A stretch of DNA of 64,000 bases from Paenibacillus sp. 481 (GCF_021223605.1 NZ_CP075175.1:2026001-2090000); one strand, 5' to 3'. Counted from the first letter of the stretch, positions 33,755 to 42,480 are shown. Notes: generated from the sequence alone by a model not told the origin. Made by a program: numbers and translations.

Positions 33755-36700
33755 TTATTTCAACTTTCTGCGAATAGCGTTTAATTTCGTAACTAATTGC
33801 TTGTAAAATTGATACGCTTCCTCACCGTTAGCCAACTCGACTTTCTCGTACTCCAAGCTGTCGCGCGCTTCGAGGAACGCCGAGTACAGCTCTTCCAGCT
33901 TCTCCAAGAGCGGCGTAACGTCTTCAGACGCCGTCAACTCGCCAGCACGTCGTGTCGCCTTGCGCATAAGCGTGCTGCGGCTTTTTTCATCCAAAGCACG
34001 GAACTGCTCGTACACCTCGAACTCCACGTAACTACGAATTTTCATCAGATTCGCAAACGGCTCCCATGCCTCTTCCTCTGGATCGCGATCGTAGACGAAT
34101 AGCGCACCTTTTTTGCAAATCGTCCCTGTATACAATGCTTCGATAAATTGATCCTGCAACTTCTCCTCATCCTGATGCAAGCTAAGCACTTGCTCCAATT
34201 CAGCCGCCTTCGCACGAATCGCTTCATACTTCGCCAACTCTTCACGAACACGGTCAATCAATTCAGGAGTACGGATCAAGTTCTCCTTCGCCAACTCTTC
34301 ATTAATGCTGCCAAAAATATCTTTCGTCGCTTCTGGCTCAAGCCCATCCGTCAGCATACGCTTCAAGTCGATAAATGCCCGCTTCACCTCGCCCAAATTC
34401 GGCTTCGATGCTTGCAGCTGCATATCGTAGCCACCAAGCACTTTTGCCAGATCAAATGGCTTCGTAAATTTAACTTCAAAGCGATTGCTCGTGTTGTGAT
34501 CTACGCCTTTTTCCACAATGACTTTCAACTCAAGTGCCTTGTCGAATGCTGCCCGAATACGCCCATTGTAATCTTGGACACGCGAATTCACATACGTATC
34601 TCCCCACGATTTTTGTGGAATCGGTGACGGCAAATACGTCCAGTTCACTTTGTCCGTCTGCACAAGATGTCGTCCAATGCCTTCCTTGTCCAAAATCGTC
34701 CGCTCGTAGCTTTCCTCGTACACTTTAAGCGGTGTATAGACGAACAACGGCACGCCGTTTTTCGTATTCAACCAGAAAATACGGTTCTTCACGTTGCTCT
34801 CTTTAATCGTAAAGTGAGATTTACCTACCGAATTGTTCTGATAGTTGCGAATCCCCTTCAAAATGCTAGGTGCCTGCAACGGTACCGATACGAAGCCCCA
34901 TGACGGGAAGTACAAGTTGCCGGAGCTGTTACTTAAATGGAATACCGGAACAGCTTCGTCATCCAGCTTGCTCGCAATGTTGCGCTCGACAAACTTTTCA
35001 ATCGACTCATCGTGACCGAATTTCATAATTAAGAACTCTTCCATCGATTGCGTAATTAAGTCGCCAAACTTATCGGTCAAAAATTCGGAAATCGAGCTAA
35101 CGATGTCGATATCCTGCTCTTTAATCCATTGATCCGAGTGTTCCAACAGTTCAGTAGCAAAATCACGAATCAGATCGTCGACTTCTTTTTGCTCCATCAC
35201 TTTGCTAATCGTTTTGGCGATGTCCGGCACACTGACGATATTCCAGTAATACGTGCGATTGCCTTTATGGTCGGTCTGTTCATCACCGTTAATCAAAATG
35301 TCGCCATTCTTATCGAAGATCGAATTAAGGGCATTCAATATTTCGGTATACACACTATAAATCCGGTTGTTCTCTCTATTTAGCAGCGCATGCAAATCTT
35401 CGTAGAACTCGATCATTTGCTCGGTACGTTCCAAATCCGCATGCAACCAATATTCGTTTATTTTTGCATCGATATAGAAGTTCTTCTTCTTATCCTTTGA
35501 CACAAATGCACTCTTCGCATCCCCCAGCTTCTGCATCGCTTGCTCTTGCGCCGTTTCGATGTCGCGTGGGATATGGTGCAGATTTTCCTTCAGCGTTTCA
35601 ATGTACGAGAGCAGCATCTTCAGCAAGCAGAACCCTTTTTCCGTATGAATAAGCCGTGATACGTAGAACGGTCCTTGCTCGGGATGAAGGAACATACGGC
35701 GAATTTGGTCGGTAAACTGTCCGACAATTTCACCTGGCAACTGTTTCTTCGCTTTAATGTACTCCTCGCGGGCACGCGCCAAGAAGCTCTGCTCCAGCTC
35801 GGTGTCCATGTTGACGACTTGCATTTTCACCACGTTGTTGTAGCTTAAGCGCTCGCTATTTTCATAGCCCGGTAACGGCTCTGGGACGCGTGATTCAAAC
35901 GTTTTGACCATCGTATCGAGATCAAGGCCCAGCTTGCGGGCGAACTTCTCAACATCGTCCTGAGTCGGTGCTTTTTCGAACATTTTGTCCATTTTGCTAA
36001 ACAGGCGATAGCCCAAATATGTCGTCATCTCTTCGATCGGCAGCACAGCCGAAGAAGCACCGATGATGTTGTACTCATAGTTGGCTGGGTACGCCTTATT
36101 CATTTGCGCGATATTCGTCCGAATGTTGCTGATATAGTCGTGAATTGCGAACTCTTCACCAGACTGCTTCTCCTCGCTGGAAATGAAGTTCGTGATGTTC
36201 TCAGCCGTTACGTTCATGCAATAGTCATAGGCGTTCTCAAGCAGCTTGCCTTCGGTATTCGTCGCCGAAATGAGATGGCATAAGTTGAATGGCGCTAACG
36301 GTGAATTAACCGTCAAAATATTGCCGTAACGCTGCTGGAACCGCTCACCACGGCTGTCTACGTTCATCCAGTAGTCCAGCTCTTTCAATGCAGCATAGCC
36401 GTTCTTCTTAATATACTCGCGCGTATGCTCGCTCAAGCTGCGGTTCGATAAGTTCACGTCCGGCGTAAACAAATAGCCGAGTGTGTTGACGCGGTCAATG
36501 CCCGCCGAACCGTGGTCGCGCTCAATAATACCTCGTACAATGTACGAAATGTCGAGGAAGCAGCCACTACCTGTTCCGCCAGATAAACCTGTCAGCAGGA
36601 ACACCATCAGCTTCTTGTTCGTGCCGACCGACAACGTTTTAATTTTTTTGTCGATCGCCTGTACGACTTGATTGATCTTTGTGAACAACAGCAAGCGGCC

Positions 36701-37144
36701 CGCTTGGCGGACACCTGCCGCACCGTTCATGCCGTCCGTAATGCTGAGCTCTGGCGACAGCCAATCCGTAATGTACGGCTCCAAAATGCTGCGGTTCTGC
36801 AGCAGCCCGCCGATCTCGGCATTGGAGAGCAGCACAAATTCATTTAACGGGTCGAGTCCGATCCCTTTATATCGCTTGCCGCGATCCTGCTCATTCGTTT
36901 CAAACGCTAGAAACTCTACATTAGCTGGCTTATCAAGCTTCTTTTTCGAAATCGGATCTTGTGGAAGCTTAAAGCGGCGGTTAATTTGATATTTTAAGCG
37001 CAGCAGCGCATCGATCCCTGTGCCGCCTAGCCCGATAATAAGTATCGGGTTGTCGATCGTATCGACACGAATCTTTTCACTGACAATGCCACCGCCAAGT
37101 GATACATCCAACTGTTGAATATGTTCGCGCACTACCGGTTTCAT
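33755..37144 (-). CDS. Tubulin/FtsZ-like GTPase-fold protein (Tubulin_2 type)
   Basis: An 1129-residue protein. The N-terminal third has the tubulin-fold nucleotide elements: GLGGTG at 38-43 as the first glycine loop and TGLSGGTGSG at 185-194, the FtsZ/tubulin signature GGTGSG. Between them FLAFETNEQD fits the strand-loop expected. The remaining 750 residues are mixed alpha/beta with coiled-coil stretches and are far larger than FtsZ (about 380), TubZ or tubulin. A Tubulin_2-like protein of this size would be a nucleotide-binding scaffold or polymer. AGGAGG precedes the ATG. It lies 79 bases after the first vWA gene and abuts the 853-residue gene. Confidence 0.85.
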   Translation of the reverse strand: MKPVVREHIQQLDVSLGGGIVSEKIRVDTIDNPILIIGLGGTGIDALLRLKYQINRRFKLPQDPISKKKLDKPANVEFLAFETNEQDRGKRYKGIGLDPLNEFVLLSNAEIGGLLQNRSILEPYITDWLSPELSITDGMNGAAGVRQAGRLLLFTKINQVVQAIDKKIKTLSVGTNKKLMVFLLTGLSGGTGSGCFLDISYIVRGIIERDHGSAGIDRVNTLGYLFTPDVNLSNRSLSEHTREYIKKNGYAALKELDYWMNVDSRGERFQQRYGNILTVNSPLAPFNLCHLISATNTEGKLLENAYDYCMNVTAENITNFISSEEKQSGEEFAIHDYISNIRTNIAQMNKAYPANYEYNIIGASSAVLPIEEMTTYLGYRLFSKMDKMFEKAPTQDDVEKFARKLGLDLDTMVKTFESRVPEPLPGYENSERLSYNNVVKMQVVNMDTELEQSFLARAREEYIKAKKQLPGEIVGQFTDQIRRMFLHPEQGPFYVSRLIHTEKGFCLLKMLLSYIETLKENLHHIPRDIETAQEQAMQKLGDAKSAFVSKDKKKNFYIDAKINEYWLHADLERTEQMIEFYEDLHALLNRENNRIYSVYTEILNALNSIFDKNGDILINGDEQTDHKGNRTYYWNIVSVPDIAKTISKVMEQKEVDDLIRDFATELLEHSDQWIKEQDIDIVSSISEFLTDKFGDLITQSMEEFLIMKFGHDESIEKFVERNIASKLDDEAVPVFHLSNSSGNLYFPSWGFVSVPLQAPSILKGIRNYQNNSVGKSHFTIKESNVKNRIFWLNTKNGVPLFVYTPLKVYEESYERTILDKEGIGRHLVQTDKVNWTYLPSPIPQKSWGDTYVNSRVQDYNGRIRAAFDKALELKVIVEKGVDHNTSNRFEVKFTKPFDLAKVLGGYDMQLQASKPNLGEVKRAFIDLKRMLTDGLEPEATKDIFGSINEELAKENLIRTPELIDRVREELAKYEAIRAKAAELEQVLSLHQDEEKLQDQFIEALYTGTICKKGALFVYDRDPEEEAWEPFANLMKIRSYVEFEVYEQFRALDEKSRSTLMRKATRRAGELTASEDVTPLLEKLEELYSAFLEARDSLEYEKVELANGEEAYQFYKQLVTKLNAIRRKLK

Positions 37145-37223
37145 TTCATTTCCTCCTAGGCTGTAAGTTCTAACAACTCAATCCATTCCATTCACTGTAT
37201 GACACGCTGTATTACACGCTAAT

Positions 37224-39068
37224 TTACACGAGATATTCGATCAAAATAGTCTTATCCACGTTACGCAGCGGAACCGTAATTCGATCGCCGCTCTTCAGTT
37301 CATAGCCGCTGCTCGTGTCGATTGCACGACCTGACTTCTCAATCGTACTGTCCGCGCCGCTGCGCAGCATGATGCGGTCGTTCTTGCTTGGAACGAATAC
37401 AATCTTGTCGGTTTCCTTCAATTCCGCAGCAAGTTGAAGCACTTGATGGAGATTGAATTTGCCTTTAAAGCCCGTCAACTTCCTATATTGCGGATGCGTC
37501 TTTTCGCCTGTATTTTCATCACGGATTTCAATGACAAGTTGACCAACGAAGCCCCGTGTTGTCTTTTTGTACGCTGCATATGCGAAATATGCGGCAACAG
37601 CAACCACGATAGCTATTCCTGTCCCGATCACAACCGTTCCGACAGGAAAGCCTTCGTCTGACTCGGATGCCGAGCCTGAACCTGATTTGCTCGATCCCGC
37701 TGTTCCGTTGCCCGATTTGGCACTAATCTTGACTGGCTTCGTTTCCCGATAGAAGCTCTGCTCCTCGGCTCTTACTTTTAATTCATAGTCATGCTTCTCT
37801 GCAATTTGGTACGTTCCGGCAAAATGATCACCGTCATGCTTCAGCTTTATTTCTTCGACGTCACCTGTATCCACATCTTTAACATGCAGCACAGCATTCA
37901 TATTTTTGTAAAGCTCCGAGTTCTGTACCTTCTGCCCGTTGCTTACTAACTGAGCGCGAATGTCAATCTCGTCGCCTTGCTTATATGTTTTCGCTGGAAT
38001 CGGCTCCATCGTCAATTCCATGTCGTAGTTAAATACAAGATTAATATCAATATTGTCTTGGGAAACTCCTTTGACTTCCAACTTCCAATCGCCTTGCTCT
38101 GGTTGAAGCAGCTTCAATAAGCTGTAGCTCTTCGACTTCGCCAGCATCACATCTTGGGAAGGAATCGTCCTGCTCTTACCCGCAGGGTCAGTCAACCTAA
38201 CCTCAACAGGCTTCGCTGACATAATCGAAATGTTCGCTTCCAGTACGTTAGCATTGGGTACGTTAATCGTCACTTCTTGAAAGGAGCCATTTCCTTTCAT
38301 CGATTGGATCGGTACCATTTTAAGCTTAAGATGGCTAGCGAAAATTTCACTCAATATACGCGGCAAGTCGTCCGCTGAATCCGTAATAAACGATTTTGCC
38401 CCTGTCTTGTTGGCGATATCGGCCAATACGTTCTTATTTAATTTCCCATCGGCATTGAGCCCGATCGTATACACCGGAATGCCTTGCTTTTTCGCATCCG
38501 CTACCGCTTGGCTTAACTCCTCGTCGGATTGTTCCTGCGTTCGGGAAGATTTTTTGTTCAAATAATTGTTTCCATCAGCCAATAAGACAATCATCGGTTC
38601 ATGAGCAGGATCAGCGCCACGTTTAAGCAGCTTTACCGCTTCCTTAACCCCCACCGCATTATCGGTGTACGCACCGCGATTAAGCTGATCAATAAATTGC
38701 TTCAGCTCTTGCTTATCCCCAGCTGATTGAATTTCTAGCAGCGCCTTTTCACGTTCGATCTTATCGGTGTATGCGACAATCCCGACTCTGTCCCCCTGTG
38801 TGGACAACATGTCGATAAACATCTTCATCGCCTCGTTGCCGATTTTGTTGGCATCGCTGGTGTTCATCGAATTGCTGACATCCACGACGAGCATAGCGTC
38901 AATCTTGGAAGATTGCTGCGTAGCAGCGCTTGCTACTGGTAGGCTGCCGATAAGTGGCGCCATAAACATTGAAATGATAAGCAGCAGCTGAACGATAATG
39001 TATGCTGGTGCTTTTCGTGATTTTTGTGATTGTGCTGTCATCTGCGCTCTCCCCGCTCTTCGAAGCAT
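37224..39068 (-). CDS. Exported vWA-domain protein with C-terminal membrane anchor and cytoplasmic tail
   Basis: A 614-residue protein, first in the operon. A signal peptide or signal anchor (residues 21-49, ending VASAA) is followed by a vWA domain with MIDAS DVSNS at 63-67, the Thr in GAYTDNAVGV and Asp in VLLADGNNYL. About 200 residues of beta-rich spacer precede a TM helix near 475-497 (VVIGTGIAIVVAVAAYFAYA). The last 115 residues are cytoplasmic and beta-rich (LRSGADSTIEKSGRAIDTSS resembles an FHA-like edge but lacks a clear phosphothreonine site). It could pass a surface signal to the tubulin-like and GTPase components. AAAGGAG lies eight bases before the ATG. Confidence 0.88.
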   Translation of the reverse strand: MLRRAGRAQMTAQSQKSRKAPAYIIVQLLLIISMFMAPLIGSLPVASAATQQSSKIDAMLVVDVSNSMNTSDANKIGNEAMKMFIDMLSTQGDRVGIVAYTDKIEREKALLEIQSAGDKQELKQFIDQLNRGAYTDNAVGVKEAVKLLKRGADPAHEPMIVLLADGNNYLNKKSSRTQEQSDEELSQAVADAKKQGIPVYTIGLNADGKLNKNVLADIANKTGAKSFITDSADDLPRILSEIFASHLKLKMVPIQSMKGNGSFQEVTINVPNANVLEANISIMSAKPVEVRLTDPAGKSRTIPSQDVMLAKSKSYSLLKLLQPEQGDWKLEVKGVSQDNIDINLVFNYDMELTMEPIPAKTYKQGDEIDIRAQLVSNGQKVQNSELYKNMNAVLHVKDVDTGDVEEIKLKHDGDHFAGTYQIAEKHDYELKVRAEEQSFYRETKPVKISAKSGNGTAGSSKSGSGSASESDEGFPVGTVVIGTGIAIVVAVAAYFAYAAYKKTTRGFVGQLVIEIRDENTGEKTHPQYRKLTGFKGKFNLHQVLQLAAELKETDKIVFVPSKNDRIMLRSGADSTIEKSGRAIDTSSGYELKSGDRITVPLRNVDKTILIEYLV

Positions 39069-39190
39069 ATAAATACTCCTTTTTATAGGTTGATAGTTAA
39101 CTCGTTGTTTCTCGGTCGAACAATGCCGATGCCAGTACTGCTACTGAATACTAGTAGTACGAGTACTACTACTGATACCGACCCGACAAA

Positions 39191-39220
39191 ATTCTAACAA
39201 AATCTTTTAAGAAATGACAA
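39191..39220 (-). promoter_or_regulatory. Probable sigma-A promoter of the seven-gene operon
   Basis: On the minus strand TTGTCA (39220-39215) and TAGAAT (39196-39191) are 18 bases apart, about 120 bases before the first vWA gene. No other promoter is evident inside the operon except possibly the 101-base gap at 31092-31192. Confidence 0.6.
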
Positions 39221-39254
39221 TATAATTACTAATTCTACCATACCTATGACGGTG

Positions 39255-39263
39255 TGCTATAAT
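39255..39263 (+). promoter_or_regulatory. Extended -10 promoter of the divergent small operon
   Basis: TGCTATAAT, an extended -10 element, 109 bases before the 49-residue gene. The -35 position shows no consensus. It lies about 40 bases from the divergent promoter, so one regulator could govern both. Confidence 0.5.
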
Positions 39264-39371
39264 GTTAACCTAATAACTTGAACATTATTTACGATTATGG
39301 TTAGCTAGCTGTTAAGTAGTAGCTAGGCTATACTACCTACTTATACAATCAGCAAAAGGAAGGTTCCCTCT

Positions 39372-39521
39372 ATGATTGGATACGGATTTTTGAGTATTTT
39401 GTTTCTTTTTGTCGTCGTAAAGCTGATTATTTCTTATTACCATCGCAAGCATACGCCAGCGCCAGAAGAAATAGATCGTCGTCTGCTTGCCATGCTGAAC
39501 CCAGAGCGTGATTACAAATGA
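39372..39521 (+). CDS. 49-residue single-pass membrane protein
   Basis: A short gene reading MIGYGFLSILFLFVVVKLII, then a basic stop-transfer (YYHRKH) and a soluble tail ending LAMLNPERDYK. AAGGAAGG precedes the ATG. Its TGA overlaps the ATG of the next gene (ATGA), so the two are translationally coupled. One TM helix with the tail inside is predicted. It is easy to miss because of its length. The conserved-looking coupling and context argue that it is real. Confidence 0.75.
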   Translation: MIGYGFLSILFLFVVVKLIISYYHRKHTPAPEEIDRRLLAMLNPERDYK

Positions 39522-40441
39522 AAAAACAACCTGTACATTTTAAGCCCTATCATATAACGAGATATGCGTACCAAAAGTTAAAAACTTGCAACAAGTGTAC
39601 TCAGTTCACGGTGCTGCAAGAGCAGCAATGTACGTTTTGCGGCAAATCGGCACTCACCTCTATTGAGAAGAAGGCTGCCCGCCTTGCGAACCGCTCCAGA
39701 TGGACAACTAGACTTATCGCGACTGTGTTGGCACTAGGTAGTGTCGTATTTAGCGACACACGAGAGCAAGCTGTCATCTGCGCACTGGCAGGAGCTCTGC
39801 TTGTGACCCTGCTCTGGCTATTCCAGCGGAAGAACGCGGCGATTGACGTTCATCGTCACCTCGACGCGCTCATCCACCGTGAGCAGAGCCTCATTATGAA
39901 CGGCTTATATCGCAATTGGGAAACATCAATTGCCTCATGGGAACACGATAAGCAGCTCACGTATGAGCAGCTGCGCGAAATTGCTACGCTAATACGAAAC
40001 GACAAAATCCGGTTGCAGCAGCTCGCCCTGCTCCACTTCTTTATCTTGCGTAAAGATATGGATTTGCAGCTGGACTCGCTCATGATAAATCACTATGACC
40101 CTCTGCTGGTCGATTACATTAGCGAAGTAGCCAAGGTTAAACGTGAACTTATTAAAGATGCGACGTTCCGTTACACCGTGTCCTTCGAGCCCGAAATTCT
40201 CGGCATGACGCGCGGCGTTGACAGCTTAGCAGCCATCGCTGGCGCAGCTGTTCGCTCGAAGCACTATGTGCTGGCGTACCCGAACTTTGTACGGCGCTAC
40301 GCGCACAAGTTGCCGAAGGACCGCTTCCTGCGGCTGTATCGGATGATGGTGCAATATCCGCATGAGCCTTGGGGCGGCTTGTTCGATGAGGTTCATCGCA
40401 TCCAACGTGAACAGTATCAATGGGACGCTGACTTTCAATAA
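39518..40441 (+). CDS. Zinc-ribbon membrane protein divergent from the tubulin/GTPase operon
   Basis: A 307-residue protein. An N-terminal zinc ribbon is formed by C24/C27 (TCNKC) and C38/C41 (QCTFC). Two TM helices lie near residues 63-78 and 84-101 (VICALAGALLVTLLWLF). About 200 helical cytoplasmic residues follow, with no recognised motif. The zinc ribbon echoes that of the GTPase on the other side of the shared promoter region, so it may be another part of the same membrane apparatus. No family name can be given. Confidence 0.75.
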   Translation: MKKQPVHFKPYHITRYAYQKLKTCNKCTQFTVLQEQQCTFCGKSALTSIEKKAARLANRSRWTTRLIATVLALGSVVFSDTREQAVICALAGALLVTLLWLFQRKNAAIDVHRHLDALIHREQSLIMNGLYRNWETSIASWEHDKQLTYEQLREIATLIRNDKIRLQQLALLHFFILRKDMDLQLDSLMINHYDPLLVDYISEVAKVKRELIKDATFRYTVSFEPEILGMTRGVDSLAAIAGAAVRSKHYVLAYPNFVRRYAHKLPKDRFLRLYRMMVQYPHEPWGGLFDEVHRIQREQYQWDADFQ

Positions 40442-40561
40442 AAGTCCATTCCATAGGACGAGCATCTGGAACGCAACCCCTTAGTAATTTAAATTCCATT
40501 TTATAGGAATTTATTGTATTATACGTTTGCATAGCACATAACCGAGTAGTTCCGCACAGCA

Positions 40562-40600
40562 TAGCCCAACTTGGCTCTAACAAGTTGGGCTATTTTTATT
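40562..40600 (+). terminator. Rho-independent terminator
   Basis: Twelve-bp perfect stem (TAGCCCAACTTG with CAAGTTGGGCTA) followed by TTTTTATT. It ends the zinc-ribbon operon 120 bases after its stop. Confidence 0.85.
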
Positions 40601-40692
40601 CCTTTTAAAGGGTTACAGCGTGACACTGTCCTATATCCATTCAAGCTACTGTCGAATAGTTTATCGTACTAGACTTTTGAGGAGGATGAATG

Positions 40693-41058
40693 ATGTCACA
40701 GTTTCAGCTTAATGGGATCGTTGGCGGCAAGTGTCCAATTAACGTCGGTCCTGGTAAAACCGTATTGCTGCAACAGATTGTAATTGGGGTTCCGAACGGG
40801 CAGAAGCTCATATTGAGGGATCTTAACTTTTTACTTAATAATGATGCTTTCTCGCTTAAAATAGAGGCAGAACCTTCACCTGGTAAGTTCATTGCAAAAG
40901 GTGGGTTTGGCGAGTTAACACCGAATAAAGTGTTATTCAACAACGATTCTGGGGCCGATGTCCTTATCTTTTTCCTTGTCAGCGCGATAAACACAGCCAA
41001 AAACACACGCTCCTTAAGCCGCTCAGATAGCTGGCATATGACGCTTGTCCGAAAGTAA
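40693..41058 (+). CDS. Unknown 121-residue protein
   Basis: No family is recognised. The sequence begins SQFQLNGIVGGKCPINVGPG and is rich in beta-type segments (KTVLLQQIVIGVP, VLFNNDSGADVLIFFLVSAIN). It has no signal peptide or TM, is neutral and compact, and looks like a single beta-sandwich domain. The ATG at 40693 is placed seven bases after GGAGG; the ATG just before it is too close. It is a single gene with its own strong terminator. Confidence 0.6.
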   Translation: MSQFQLNGIVGGKCPINVGPGKTVLLQQIVIGVPNGQKLILRDLNFLLNNDAFSLKIEAEPSPGKFIAKGGFGELTPNKVLFNNDSGADVLIFFLVSAINTAKNTRSLSRSDSWHMTLVRK

Positions 41059-41185
41059 GATTCACGTAGGCACATAGATACACGTAGCATCTGGGTATCT
41101 CAACAGTCAAATTACTCGCCCATCATGGACGAAAAATCCGCTATTGAGTTAAAAAATGCACCGCCCCACTCTTAAGTCAATTAAG

Positions 41186-41232
41186 AAGGTCGAGTTCAGA
41201 CGTCCATCCTAACCCGAACTCGACCTTTTTTT
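41186..41232 (+). terminator. Rho-independent terminator
   Basis: The hairpin half of the 86-bp repeat: 12-bp stem, 18-base loop, seven T, 128 bases after the stop at 41058. Confidence 0.85.
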
Positions 41233-41271
41233 GAACATCAACTCTTTAAGTAGCTGTTCGACTGTGGCTGA
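41186..41271. repeat. 86-bp interspersed repeat carrying a terminator, copy 1
   Basis: It aligns without gaps to 43846-43931. The first 47 bases form a hairpin (AAGGTCGAGTTC with GAACTCGACCTT) with seven T on the plus strand, which ends the 121-residue gene. The rest (CAACTCTTTA, ACTGTGGCTGA) has no known role but is conserved between the copies. Confidence 0.75.
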
Positions 41272-41329
41272 ACACTGCTTGTGGGACAACCCCGTGAAAG
41301 CAGGCGTGTAAGCACTCACGCGTCCAAAG

Positions 41330-41361
41330 CAAAAAGCCGACCTCATGAATAAGATCGGCTT
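41330..41361 (-). terminator. Terminator of ydjO
   Basis: AAGCCGA and TCGGCTT arms with an inner AGG/CCT-type extension, followed on the minus strand by five T, 19 bases after the ydjO stop. Confidence 0.8.
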
Positions 41362-41379
41362 CCATATTAGCCCTAGCCG

Positions 41380-41592
41380 TTAGTCTTTGGACTGATTCGG
41401 ACTTGTGTTGACAAGCACAGTCAATTTCTTTTCGCTCTTGACCATTGGAGATTTACATTGGGGGCAAGTCGGCTCACTGGCGAAGGAGAAGTTGTCCCTC
41501 ATCCACCCTTTACACTCATCGTTTGTGCAAGACCATATGGAAGTGACTTCTTCAACCATTTCATCTTGAGGCTTTTTCCGAGAATTGTACAT
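41380..41592 (-). CDS. ydjO: Cold-inducible protein YdjO family
   Basis: A 70-residue zinc-ribbon protein with WSCTNDECKGWMRDNFSF and PTCPQCKSPM, the family's conserved CxxxxCxGWMR...CPxC pattern. In Bacillus subtilis YdjO is induced by cold shock; its molecular role is not known. GAGGGA precedes the ATG. It is monocistronic with its own terminator. Confidence 0.9.
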   Translation of the reverse strand: MYNSRKKPQDEMVEEVTSIWSCTNDECKGWMRDNFSFASEPTCPQCKSPMVKSEKKLTVLVNTSPNQSKD

Positions 41593-41787
41593 GGACCGTC
41601 CCTCTTTCTATTCTGGACTCATAAGCCTTAAAATTAAATGCCCCAAACACGGTTTGTTCGGGGCATTATGATTAGGCCTACGGCTAATTTCAATACTCTT
41701 ATTATAACACATTTTACCGAAAATATGAATAATAATACTCGCCTTTTCGTCCTCACATAACGAGGATGTCTACACTACACATTTTTG

Positions 41788-41839
41788 TTGAATAATTTTC
41801 CAATACGATTTATGATGTTAGTGATTGATTAATCACTAA
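41788..41839 (+). promoter_or_regulatory. Promoter and operator of the TetR gene
   Basis: TTGAAT (41788-41793) and TATGAT (41811-41816) are 17 bases apart. Directly downstream, 41818-41839 is an inverted repeat with arms TTAGTGAT and ATCACTAA around six bases. It would cover the transcription start, as for autorepression. Confidence 0.75.
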
Positions 41840-41870
41840 CAGTTCAGCACATACAGAGAGGAGCTAGGGC

Positions 41871-42404
41871 ATGGCAACGAATAATAGCAAAAAAGGCACC
41901 CCACAAGCTAAAATTAACCGCCGCGAAGATATTATTGAAGCGGCTGTTGCAGTGTTTTCCGAGCTAGGCTATTACCGTGCCACGACAGCACAAATTGCCG
42001 AACGGGCAGGTATTTCGCAGCCCTACGTATTTAAATTTTTCGAAAGCAAAGAGGGCCTATTTATTGCGGCCTTGGAACGTTCATGCGAACGTATCGTGGA
42101 CGCCTTTAATCGGATCGAAGCTCCATTTGATCAATTGGAGGCCCATATGGCAGAAGCCTATACAGAACTGACCAACCTGTATCGCAAAGAAATTATTCTT
42201 CAGGTTCAAGCTCAAGCGATCCCTGACGAACCCATCCGTCAAGCCATGCGTGCCTCATTCCAGCGCGTACACGATGCTATACTCGAACGTTTTACAGCAG
42301 CAGGCTTAGAGCAACCTGAAACAAGAACGTTTTACTTCTTATCCGTCGGCATGCTGCTTAATGTCATTACGGTACTTGATATGCCTCATCTTAAACCTTG
42401 CTGA
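41871..42404 (+). CDS. TetR/AcrR family regulator with neighbouring operators
   Basis: A 177-residue regulator. The helix-turn-helix lies at residues 20-65 (AVFSELGYYRATTAQIAERA, then GISQPYVFKFFESKEGLF). The ligand domain is helical and short. GAGGAG precedes the ATG. The GTGATTGATTAATCA motif occurs both before this gene and before the DUF2306 gene 77 bases downstream, so it should control both. The stop codon lies inside a terminator hairpin. Confidence 0.92.
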   Translation: MATNNSKKGTPQAKINRREDIIEAAVAVFSELGYYRATTAQIAERAGISQPYVFKFFESKEGLFIAALERSCERIVDAFNRIEAPFDQLEAHMAEAYTELTNLYRKEIILQVQAQAIPDEPIRQAMRASFQRVHDAILERFTAAGLEQPETRTFYFLSVGMLLNVITVLDMPHLKPC

Positions 42405-42430
42405 CGATACAACATCGTTCAGCCTTTTTT
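42400..42430 (+). terminator. Terminator after the TetR gene
   Basis: GCTGA-CGAT and ATCG-TCAGC arms with one bulge and a five-base loop, then CCTTTTTT. It separates the regulator from the second operator. Confidence 0.75.
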
Positions 42431-42439
42431 CCGAGTATT

Positions 42440-42458
42440 TGTGATTGATTAATCAATA
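42440..42458 (+). promoter_or_regulatory. Second TetR operator, before the DUF2306 gene
   Basis: Contains the perfect palindrome TTGATTAATCAA within GTGATTGATTAATCA, which is identical to 15 bases of the operator at 41818-41839. Confidence 0.75.
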
Positions 42459-42480
42459 AATAACGATAAAGGTGATCATA

